Assembly: GCA_003168295.1 (NCBI GenBank)
Contig: PMST01000267.1
Span: forward strand, 1 to 6,379
From: Actinomycetota bacterium
GTDB lineage: Bacteria; Actinomycetota; Actinomycetes; Streptosporangiales; Streptosporangiaceae
DNA: 6,379 bases
Reading direction: 5' to 3'
Position 1 is the first letter of the stretch, and each line of letters starts with the position of its first letter. Shown here one piece after another: positions 1 through 5,623 of this stretch. The notes below the pieces were generated by a model. The model was not told where the DNA came from. It did not search any database and worked only from the letters and a program-made list of their open reading frames with translations. A program made the position numbers and the translations under genes.

Positions 1-345
1 GCGGCCAGCCAGCGGGGCGGGCCCGGCGGCCAGCTGGACCGCCGGCCCGGTGAGCAGCGTGGTCAGGTCCGCGAGCTCCCGCGGCCCGAGGCGCCGGCCG
101 GCCACCTCGGCGGCCCGGTCGATCACCGCCGAGTAGGCCTCGTACACCTGCCACAGCGCACCGAGCCCGGCGACGGCGGCATCCCAGCGCGACCGGGTCT
201 GCCCGGTAAGCGCGGCGCCCGCGAGCAGCTGCTTGCCGAAGCTGCGGTCCAGCTCAAGCAGGTTGGCCTGGATGGCGTCGCGCTCGCCGGACGCCGCCTT
301 GACCGCGGTCCCGGCCTGCTCCCTGGTCAGCATCGGGACGGTCAT
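1..345 (-). CDS. Conserved helical protein of the PknG/GlnX/GlnH neighbourhood (3' end outside window)
   Basis: The frame is open for 115 codons from an ATG at 345 to the window edge, so only the N-terminal part is visible. The start is supported by GGGGGAG (complement of 351-357), 5 nt upstream. The protein begins MTVPMLTREQ and has no signal peptide or membrane segment. It is rich in Ala, Leu, Glu and Arg, and looks helical. Recognisable stretches are ANLLELD (about residues 28-34), GAALTG (43-48) and LTTLLTGPAVQL (about 95-106). From memory, proteins with this pattern occur beside glnH and pknG in many actinobacteria; their function is not known to me. It lies 108 nt downstream of glnH on the same strand and may be cotranscribed. 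An exact TTGACA (complement of 418-423) lies upstream without a good -10 element, so an own promoter is possible but weakly supported. Coding is well supported; function is unassigned. Confidence 0.8.
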   Translation of the reverse strand, partial: MTVPMLTREQAGTAVKAASGERDAIQANLLELDRSFGKQLLAGAALTGQTRSRWDAAVAGLGALWQVYEAYSAVIDRAAEVAGRRLGPRELADLTTLLTGPAVQLAAGPAPLAGR

Positions 346-453
346 TGGCACTCCCCCGTCATCGAAGCCGACAAACCATGACGTTCCCCATTCTGCCCGT
401 AGACCGAGGCTACTGTGTGTCAACGCTAACTAGCGAGCGAGGTTTACCGCCGG

Positions 454-1392
454 TCAGCTCGCGTACTGCGCGGGCGGCGGAGCGGGCACCGGAGTCCCGA
501 CCCAGTGCGCGTAGCTGGCCGCCCACTGGCCGTCGGTGCGCAACTGGGCGAGCACCGCGTTCACGAAACGGACGAAATCCGGATGATGCTGCGAGATCGC
601 CAGGCCGTAGGGCTCGTCGGTGAGCCGGGGCCCGACGAGCTTGGTCCACGGGTCCTGCGCGGCGAGCCCGTCCAGGATCGAGTCGTCGGTCGAGATCGCG
701 GCCACGTCACCCTGCTGCAACTGCACCAGGCAGTCGGTCCAGTACGGCACCTGGACGGGGATCGCCCCGGCCTTCTCGATGACGTCGACCGAGTCGGACC
801 CGGTGGTCGCGCAGACCTTCTGGCCGCGCAGGGCGGCCAGGCTCTGCGCCGGGGAGTTCTTCAGCACCAGGACCCGCTGGGCCGCGTCGAAGTAGACGCT
901 GGAGAAGTCGACGTCCTTCAGCCGGGCGCAGGTGATCGTCATCGTGTGGGCCACGATGTCGACGGCGCCCGAGGTGATGTCAGGTATCCGCTGTGCGTCG
1001 GAGATCGCCTTGAACACGACCTTGTCCGGGTTGCCGAAGATGGCCTTGGCCACCGCCCGGATCATGTCGATGTCGAAACCCTCGATCTGCCCGGTCAGCG
1101 GGTTGAGGAAGCCGAAGTGGTAGGTGCTCTGGTCCACGCCCGCGATGAGGTAGCCGCGGGCGCGGATCTTGGCCATGAACGAGCCGGCGGTCACCTGCGG
1201 CGGGCCGGACGGACGCAGGCTGCTCGCTTTGGGGTTACAGGCGGGAGCCGTTGCGGTGCTCACGGTACGTGCGGTGCTGACGGTACTCTCGGTACGTGCG
1301 GTGCTGACGGCGCTCGCGGCGGACGAGGCGGACGAGGCGGTCAGCACCAGGGCGCAGGCGGCGAGCGCGCCCAGCACGCGCCGCGCGGTCAC
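454..1392 (-). CDS. glnH: Glutamate/glutamine-type extracellular solute-binding protein (GlnH)
   Basis: This is a 312-residue protein of the SBP_bac_3 family, complete relative to relatives. The GTG start at 1392 lies in a GTGA overlap with the TGA of the upstream glnX remnant, so it is probably translationally coupled. Residues 1-27 form a Sec-type signal (MTARR, then a hydrophobic stretch, then ASSASSAAS). Residues 29-48 are a Ser/Thr/Val/Ala/Arg repeat linker. The binding domain runs from about 68 to 312, with family motifs YLIAGVDQSTYHFGF (81-95), EGFDIDM (104-110), VDIVAHTMTITC (144-155), STDDSILDG (234-242) and EPYGLAIS (260-267). In Mycobacterium and Corynebacterium, GlnH binds Asp/Glu/Gln outside the membrane and signals through GlnX to the kinase PknG; that role here is inferred from context. 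Oddly, no Cys follows the hydrophobic core. The only Cys of lipobox type is in LAAC at 10-13, very close to the N-terminus, so membrane anchoring is uncertain. Confidence 0.9.
   Translation of the reverse strand: MTARRVLGALAACALVLTASSASSAASAVSTARTESTVSTARTVSTATAPACNPKASSLRPSGPPQVTAGSFMAKIRARGYLIAGVDQSTYHFGFLNPLTGQIEGFDIDMIRAVAKAIFGNPDKVVFKAISDAQRIPDITSGAVDIVAHTMTITCARLKDVDFSSVYFDAAQRVLVLKNSPAQSLAALRGQKVCATTGSDSVDVIEKAGAIPVQVPYWTDCLVQLQQGDVAAISTDDSILDGLAAQDPWTKLVGPRLTDEPYGLAISQHHPDFVRFVNAVLAQLRTDGQWAASYAHWVGTPVPAPPPAQYAS
1255..1335 (-). repeat. Degenerate 9-bp tandem repeat in glnH encoding a Ser/Thr/Ala linker
   Basis: On the plus strand nine consecutive 9-nt units start with GG: ggtgctcac, ggtacgtgc, ggtgctgac, ggtactctc, ggtacgtgc, ggtgctgac, ggcgctcgc, ggcggacga, ggcggacga. 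An 18-bp block, ggtacgtgcggtgctgac, is repeated exactly at 1264-1281 and 1291-1308, a 27-bp period. Units are multiples of three, so repeat gain or loss keeps glnH in frame. Most of the units encode the VSTART-like linker between the signal peptide and the binding domain; the rightmost ones encode the end of the signal region. Copy number is likely to vary between strains, which is inference. Confidence 0.8.
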
Positions 1393-1823
1393 CGGTACTC
1401 CGCCAGACGGCGGTTCAGGCCCCAGGCCGAGCCGGCCGCCATCAGCAGCGACGCCACGATCATGCCGGGGGCCAGGCCGGTGAACGCGTCCCGGCCCTGA
1501 CGGGCGCGGGTGGCGAAGACGGCCTGGCTGGTATCGATCCCGCCGGACAGGACCGCGGACAGCCGGGCGAAACTCGCGGCGGAATCACCGGAAAGCGCCG
1601 AGGCTACCGCGGCGGCATGGTTCCCGCCGTCATCGAGCGCGCGCAGCGCCGCGTGCGCCTGGTACCAGGCCCGGGCGTCGGCCGCGGCGGCCGTCCCGGC
1701 GCTGCCCGCCGACCTGGACGCGGGCCTGCGCAGGCTGAAGCTCGCCGCCTTCACGAACGGCCGCGGTGAATAAGCAGCAAAGGGAAGCCGTCCGGCATGC
1801 TTCGCATAGCAGCTAACTATCAA
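1389..1823 (-). pseudogene. glnX: GlnX-like membrane protein, C-terminal remnant
   Basis: The frame ends RLAEYR-stop at 1389 and overlaps the glnH start by 4 nt, the arrangement expected of an intact operon. What is recognisable is roughly the last 100 residues: a helical extracytoplasmic part (DARAWYQAHAALRALDDGG, then GDSAASFARL), followed by one membrane span (about GLAPGMIVASLLMAAGSAWGL) and a short cytoplasmic basic tail. GlnX proteins are normally several hundred residues long, with an N-terminal span and a large helical sensor region; all of that is missing. The only nearby start is a TTG at 1823, and residues 1-25 from it (MIVSCYAKHAG...) look unlike the family, so the homology break lies at about 1750-1775. 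GlnX passes the GlnH ligand signal across the membrane to PknG, so this remnant should not work. The family assignment rests on the C-terminal pattern and its position before glnH. Confidence 0.65.
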
Positions 1824-1861
1824 ATGTATTTCGTTGTATCAATGACAGAAAGAACCCAATC
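1796..1861 (+). promoter_or_regulatory. AT-rich leader upstream of the DUF427 gene, probable promoter region
   Basis: This stretch is about 38% GC (25 of 66 bases), far below the surrounding sequence, and lies directly before the GTG start at 1862. A weak Shine-Dalgarno-like GAAAG sits 9 nt before that start. No clear -35/-10 pair can be assigned. The same segment probably spans or follows the break that removed the glnX N-terminus. Confidence 0.35.
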
Positions 1862-2646
1862 GTGTCCTTGACACTCGGCCGTGGCCCGTTTTCCTCCGGG
1901 CGCGGCTCTTTCGATTTTGATGTTCCCGAGCACGTTCGTTACTGGGAGCCGTGGCCCCGACGGATGCGCGCGGTTCTCGCAGGCCGCACGATCCTGGATA
2001 GCCGGCCGGGCTCGTTGTACATGAAACCGGGTGTCTTCCCGTGCATTACTTTCCCAGCGGGGACCTCGACTCGGAGTCGCTTATAGACGCAGGGCCGGCG
2101 GAGGACGGCGCACCGCGGTGGGACGTGCGAGTTGGAGACCGGGTGGCCGAGACCGCAGTAATCGGCTTCACTGAACGAGCAGGTCGGCACGACGGACCGC
2201 GGCTGGATGGTTATGTCACCGTCGCGTTTGCGACCATGGACCGGTGGTTCGAAGAAGACGACCCGATCTACGGACACATCCGCGACATCTACCATCGCGT
2301 CGATGTGCTGACCTCTTCGCAGCATGTTATTGTCCGCCACGGCGGGAAAGTGGTAGCCGAGTCTAGCCGCCCCAAGCTGCTGTTCGAAACCGGCGCCGCG
2401 ACCCGCTACTACCTGCCCTTCGCCGACGTCGACCTGGGTGTACTTGGGCTGAGCGATACCATCTCCGAGTGTCCCTACAAGGGCGACGGCCAGCACTGGC
2501 ATTTGGTCGCCGGAGGGAAGCACGTGTCCGACGCCGCCTGGAGCCTGCCCCACCCGTTGCCGGCAGCGCTGGCCGCCGCTGAACACCTATGTTTCTACCC
2601 GGACAAGGTCTATGTCGAAGTCGACGGCGAACATGTCCGAGAATGA
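1862..2646 (+). pseudogene. Tandem DUF427-domain protein, split by a one-base frameshift
   Basis: The gene starts GTG at 1862 (MSLTLGRGPF, typical of actinobacterial DUF427 proteins) and reads in frame 2 through RYWEPWPRRMRAVLAGRTIL to SLYMKPGVFP. It then meets a shift at 2041: the family sequence continues one frame back as (V)HYFPSGDLDSESL and runs to the TGA at 2644-2646. Reading through gives 261 residues. The first DUF427 domain (about 25-125) lacks the CPYKG motif. The second (about 150-255) has RPKLLFETG, RYYLPFADVDL and CPYKG (204-208), then a conserved AAW. A missing G in ...TTCCCG(G)TGCAT... explains the break. Without it, translation stops after 74 residues; the downstream 201-codon frame could start at the GTG at 2041 but would lack half a domain. 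The biochemical function of DUF427 is not established. This is either a pseudogene or a sequencing error. Confidence 0.8.
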
Positions 2647-2655
2647 CCTTTATCT

Positions 2656-3076
2656 CCGGCAGGCCGTGCAGGGTGCACAGCAGGTGCAGTTGTAGGCCCC
2701 AGAACCTGCGGGAATGGGAGACGCAGTACCCGTACTGCGCCCATCCGGCCAGATCCGAGCGTTTGACCGTCTCCCTAGAGCGGGCGCACTCGACCGGGGT
2801 TGAGTCCACCACCCGGACGTCGTCGGTCCACAGGCTGGTGCTGGCGGCCAGGACCCGGGTGCAGTGGCGGACCAGCCCGCGGGCGGCCCGCGGCCGCTTG
2901 TTATAGCCGGGCTGCTGCGGCAGATAAGGGAACACGTGCCGCAGGTGGGCGCCCGCGAGGCGGATCCAGCGGGCCTCGGAGGTAAAGCCGAGCAGTGCCT
3001 GCATGACCGCGAGGGTAACCAGTTCGGCATCGCTGAGCTGCGGGGACATGCCCGCTGCAGGCTGCGAGCATTGCGG
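2656..3076 (-). pseudogene. IS982-family transposase, internal fragment
   Basis: The minus-strand frame contains MSPQLSDAELVTLAVMQAL, SEARWIRLAGAHLRHVFPYL, QQPGYNKR, VVDSTPVECARS, VKRSDLAGWAQYGYC and SRRFWGLQLHLLCT, the familiar order of an actinobacterial IS982 transposase. The recognisable part starts at about 3060; a stop lies at 3077-3079, and the usual N-terminal helices are absent. It ends at about 2656 after LHGLP; the frame then continues as antisense of the DUF427 gene, without family resemblance. The first catalytic Asp (in VDSTP) is present, but the region carrying the later acidic residues is missing. About 135 of a usual 280-300 residues remain, so it is inactive. Its left edge lies only about 10 nt from the DUF427 stop and its right edge about 6-20 nt from the dehydrogenase stop. 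No terminal inverted repeats were found. Confidence 0.8.
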
Positions 3077-3081
3077 TCAAC

Positions 3082-4014
3082 TTAGGTGGAGTGGCGCAGT
3101 GCCATCCTCTCGGCGACGAGGCATGCGGCGGACGTCATCATGTCGACGTAGCCGGGCAGGCTTGCTGGCGCATCCTCGACCTGGAGAAAGACGCTCACCT
3201 CGTCGTAGTCGCCCGACTCGAGGTCCCCAGAGCGTCCGGTCGCCGCTTCGTCGGCCGCGACCGTCCAAATCTGGACCTGCTGCTTGAGTCGGTAACCAGG
3301 GATGTAGGCGGCCACCGCCGCGACCATCTCGTCGATCGACGCCTTCACCGCGTCCCTGGCCTGATCGTCGAGACGATCGGTAAGGCAGCGTACGGTGTCT
3401 CGCATTATCAACTGGCGTTCAGCTGAGTTCACGACCATGATGGCCTTGCCGCGTGCTGCGCCCCCCACTACCTCAATGGCCGCGCTCGTGGTCTCAGCCA
3501 ACTTATCGATGTGAGCCTGCGCCCCCCGGCCGGGCGGCGGGGCGGCGACGGTCGTGACAATCTCGCCATAATGGACAGGAGTAATTCGGCTGATGGCGGC
3601 GACGATCGGGACCGTCGACTGGCCACCGCACGTGACCATGCTGACATACGGTGCGTCCAGATGCTGCTCGAGGTTGACGGAGGGAACGACGAACGGGCCG
3701 ATCACAGCGGAGGTGAGGCCGATGATCTGCTTGTCATAGGCAGCGAGCTTGGCCGCGTTCGCCGGGTAGGCTTCGGTGGACGTGGCGTCGAGAACGATCT
3801 TGATGTCCTTGAAGTCAGACATGGCGACGAGTCCTTCGACGCCATCCGCGGTGGTCGGGATACCCAGTTGCCTGGCTAGTACAAGCCCATCCGATTCGGC
3901 GTCGACCACCGCGACCACGGCTATTGCAAGGGACGTCGATAGGCGCCCGATCTTGCTCAGCAAGTCGGCGCTGATCGCACCCGAACCGATTATCGCCCCC
4001 TTGACAGTGCTCAA
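3082..4014 (-). CDS. mhpF: Acetaldehyde dehydrogenase, acylating (MhpF/BphJ family)
   Basis: This 310-residue protein is full length for the family, which turns acetaldehyde (or propanal) plus CoA and NAD+ into acyl-CoA at the end of meta-cleavage pathways for aromatics and steroids. The start is TTG at 4014, chosen because a perfect AGGAGG (complement of 4020-4025) sits 5 nt upstream and the Rossmann motif follows at once. Features seen are GAIIGSGAIS (6-15), an Asp ending the second strand (VVD, about 38), the catalytic thiol Cys129 in VTCGGQSTVP, EVVGGAARGKA (181-191) and IMRDTV (203-208), with MMTSAA near the end. Usual NAD-contact positions differ: GSGNIG reads GSGAIS, the SxSxGPGTR loop reads APPPGRGAQA (158-167), and the GNLDIMT segment is shortened to YVDMMT, losing its Asn. 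The partner aldolase and hydratase are absent. The fold and family are clear; activity and substrate are uncertain. Confidence 0.88.
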   Translation of the reverse strand: MSTVKGAIIGSGAISADLLSKIGRLSTSLAIAVVAVVDAESDGLVLARQLGIPTTADGVEGLVAMSDFKDIKIVLDATSTEAYPANAAKLAAYDKQIIGLTSAVIGPFVVPSVNLEQHLDAPYVSMVTCGGQSTVPIVAAISRITPVHYGEIVTTVAAPPPGRGAQAHIDKLAETTSAAIEVVGGAARGKAIMVVNSAERQLIMRDTVRCLTDRLDDQARDAVKASIDEMVAAVAAYIPGYRLKQQVQIWTVAADEAATGRSGDLESGDYDEVSVFLQVEDAPASLPGYVDMMTSAACLVAERMALRHST

Positions 4015-4163
4015 ACCGACCTCCTGTGGCCGGCATCGAGCGGGGGAGGGCTCAGCGCGCTGGGCAGTTTGGGAGACTGACCTAGCACCTCCACCTCGTA
4101 CCAGTGAGGCGGTATCAGTCCGTTCGTCCGCAGAAGCAGGCTAACTGTCGTCTCAGAGTCAGA

Positions 4164-4209
4164 CCGCCGTCGACTGTCACAATTCATTGTCAGTGCTCCG
4201 CCGTCGACT
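4164..4209. promoter_or_regulatory. 12-bp direct repeat flanking a dyad, possible operator upstream of the dehydrogenase
   Basis: The 12-mer ccgccgtcgact occurs exactly at 4164-4175 and 4198-4209, start-to-start 34 bp. Between the copies lies an imperfect palindrome: ACTG (4173-4176), tc, ACAAT, tc, ATTGT, CAGT (4191-4194), where both ACAAT/ATTGT and ACTG/CAGT are inverted pairs. It sits about 150-200 nt upstream of the dehydrogenase start in a stretch with no convincing gene. The rest of 4015-4207 holds the AGGAGG at 4020-4025 and a minus-strand open frame (4262 to 4011) that ends in a TTGA overlap with the dehydrogenase. That frame resembles no family I know and has no clear ribosome binding site. 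Operator function is a guess from symmetry and position. Confidence 0.3.
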
Positions 4210-4396
4210 AGCCACTTGATGTGAGTACGGCCTTCTCCATCTCCATGATGTCCCAGCCGCATCCCTTAAACGGACACTTTCCTCCGGTTAAGAGTACTCC
4301 CACCGGGCCACTCTCGTCAAGGACGGAGAGATCGTCTGCCTCAACGCTGATCCAGGAGGCTCTCCGGTCGGACACGTCGAGCTGGCGGACCTCGAC
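4208..4396 (-). pseudogene. C-terminal fragment of an unrecognised ORF cut by the insertion sequence
   Basis: Just outside the left end of the insertion sequence, a minus-strand frame is open from the element to a TAG at 4208-4210. It contains VEVRQLDVSDRRASW, then GPVGVLLTGGKCPFKGCGWD and ends VLTSSG. There is no start codon before the element, so only 62 residues of a former C-terminus would be left. CPFKGCG has a Cys-x4-Cys spacing that might bind metal, but no family is recognised. Roughly 70% of third positions in the part I counted are G or C, which is compatible with coding here but not decisive. The opposite strand also has an open stretch (4292-4397, with LVKDGEIVCLNADPGG), so the coding strand is not certain. 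Confidence 0.3.
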
Positions 4397-4397
4397 C

Positions 4398-4438
4398 GAT
4401 CCTGTTCCGCTCGAAAATAGGATTCGGCAGGTGACCTG
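4398..4438. repeat. Left terminal inverted repeat of the insertion sequence
   Basis: Reading inward, the repeat begins gatcctgttccgctcgaaaa and ends tgacctg. It pairs with the complement of 5583-5623 at 32 of 41 positions. The first 21 positions have one mismatch, with further matched blocks GATT and TGACCTG separated by variable bases. Similarity stops immediately outside position 4398. Confidence 0.85.
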
Positions 4439-4453
4439 CAGGTCTTCCGTGCG

Positions 4454-5583
4454 TCAGGCGGCGTGCGTGTATTCGTTGATCAGGCCGCCCAGGACGGGTT
4501 TTCGGCGGATCTGCTGGCTATCGACGTTGAGCACGGTGGCGCGGGGAGCGTCAGGTTCGTCGCCGGGGGTGCGTTGGCCTATGCCCTGGTGCGGCCGGGC
4601 AGTGTTGTAGTGCGCCTGATACTCGGTCAGGACCGCGCTCAGATGTCGCTCGCCGAGGATCAGCACCCGGTCGAGGAGCTCGCGGCGCAGGGTGCCGACA
4701 AGGCGTTCGCAGGTCGCGTTCATCCGCGGTGACTGGACCGCGGCGCGCAGGATCCGGGCGCCGGTGGCCTGGAAGACGGAGTCGAAGGAGGCGGTGAAGT
4801 TCGATCCGCGGTCGCGGAGCAGGAACTTGATGTCCTCGAACCGCTCGCCGAGGCTCATAGCGAGGTTGCGGGCCTGCTGCACCGTCCACTCGCCCGTGGG
4901 GTTCGCGGTGACGCCGCCCAGATGCATCCGGCGGGTGCCATGCTCGATAACACCAGGACGTACAGTCTCTTCGCCAGCACGGTGTCCACATGCAGGAAGT
5001 CCACCGCGACGATCCCGGCGGCCTGCGCGTGCAGGAACTGCCGCCACGTCGGGCCCGCGCGGCGCGGCGCTGGATCGATGCCCGCGGTATGCAGGATCTC
5101 CCACACGGTGGACGGCGCCACGGCGATGCCGAGTTTTGTCAGTTCGCCGTGGATGCGGCGATATCCCCAGAGCGGATTCTCCTTCGCGAGGCGAATGACG
5201 AGGCGGGCGACGCTCGGGACCGTCGGCGGGCGGCCGGGCTTGCGGCTATTGCTCGTGTCGTACTTGCTCGTGGTCAGCCTGCGGTGCCAGGCCAGCAGCG
5301 TCGCGGGCGTGACGGGGAAGATTTCGGTCCAGCACCTGCGGGGGAGCAGTCGGGCCAGCGCGGCGAGCCACACCCGGTCCGCTGGCTCGTACCGGATCCG
5401 GCCAGTGTGCCGGCGCAGCACCGCATTCTCGTGCCGCAGCACCAACAGTTCAGCATCCTTCGTCATGTCCTTGCGGGATAGCAGCACGGCCAAGCCGAGT
5501 ATCCGGCGAACCAGTAGGTAGACGATCTTGAGTAGCACCCGGCCAGCCAACCACCACCGCTCCCTGGCTGCTGGCGAAGGCAC
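4454..5583 (-). pseudogene. IS3-like DDE transposase, frameshifted in the catalytic core
   Basis: The first part reads from GTG at 5583 or, more like the homologs I recall, GTG at 5538 (LLKIVYLL). Seen in order from 5583: a helical N-terminus with DAELLVLRHENAVLRR (43-58), a helix-turn-helix region with FPVTPATLLAWHRRL (89-103), NPLWGYRRIHGELTKLG (136-152), then the rve core with the first Asp in VAVDFLHVDT (Asp195). At about 4951 the frame shifts back by one: LYVLV must continue as VIEHGTRRMHLGG. The second part has LLRDRGSNFTASFD (second Asp), PRMNATCERLVGTLRREL (Glu), HYNTARPHQG and the C-terminus GGLINEYTHAA, with a TGA at 4454. The restored length is about 376 residues. A lost base in CTGGTG(N)TTATCGAG explains the break. 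IS3 programmed frameshifting lies between orfA and orfB, not here, so this is decay or a sequence error. Confidence 0.88.
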
Positions 5584-5623
5584 AGGTCAGGAACGCAATC
5601 AAATTTTCGAGCGGCACAGGATC
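5583..5623. repeat. Right terminal inverted repeat of the insertion sequence
   Basis: Read on the minus strand from 5623 inward, it starts gatcctgtgccgctcgaaaa and ends tgacctg, mirroring the left end at 4398-4438. It overlaps the most upstream possible transposase start at 5583. It is followed without a gap by the in-frame remainder of the HTH regulator. Confidence 0.85.

Larger units (their letters stand above)
4398..5623 (-). mobile_element. Complete 1226-bp insertion sequence with a DDE (rve-type, IS3-like) transposase
   Basis: The boundaries come from 41-bp imperfect inverted repeats (32 of 41 identical) at 4398-4438 and 5583-5623. One transposase gene fills the interior on the minus strand and ends 16 nt inside the left repeat. 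Size, single-gene layout and the rve catalytic core fit the actinobacterial IS3-like group, though I cannot name the exact element. No direct target duplication is visible: the bases outside the repeats are ...ctcgacc on the left and ccggcgg... on the right. The element has cut the HTH regulator on its right. Because the transposase is frameshifted, this copy probably cannot move by itself but could be mobilised by an intact relative. Confidence 0.85.

Noticed and set aside
418..423. TTGACA (minus strand) as a promoter for the first gene
   Set aside because: The -35 matches consensus, but no TANNNT-like -10 occurs at 16-18 nt spacing; this was not strong enough to list as a feature.
424..435. 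CGCTA-ac-TAGCG palindrome after the glnH stop as a terminator
   Set aside because: The stem is only 5 bp with a 2-nt loop and no T-run, too short for an intrinsic terminator.
505..1500. Long plus-strand open frame of 331 codons opposite glnH
   Set aside because: It is an antisense shadow caused by high GC. It is Arg/Gly/Asp-biased with no domain, and the minus strand carries a clear SBP_bac_3 protein.
3091..3879. Plus-strand open frames of 111 and 122 codons opposite the dehydrogenase
   Set aside because: They lie antisense to a protein with clear catalytic and Rossmann motifs and resemble no family.
4011..4262. 83-codon minus-strand frame ending in a TTGA overlap with the dehydrogenase
   Set aside because: The overlap looks operon-like, but there is no ribosome binding site, no family resemblance, and the frame runs through the dyad and the AGGAGG of the next gene.
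4221..4610. Plus-strand frame of 129 codons crossing the left IS end
   Set aside because: It runs from flank into the IS antisense to the transposase C-terminus; the composition is low-complexity Ser/Arg/Pro.
4940..4960. Programmed -1 frameshift in the transposase
   Set aside because: IS3-type recoding occurs between orfA and orfB. This shift lies inside the rve core between two catalytic Asp residues and lacks an A/T-rich slippery heptamer.
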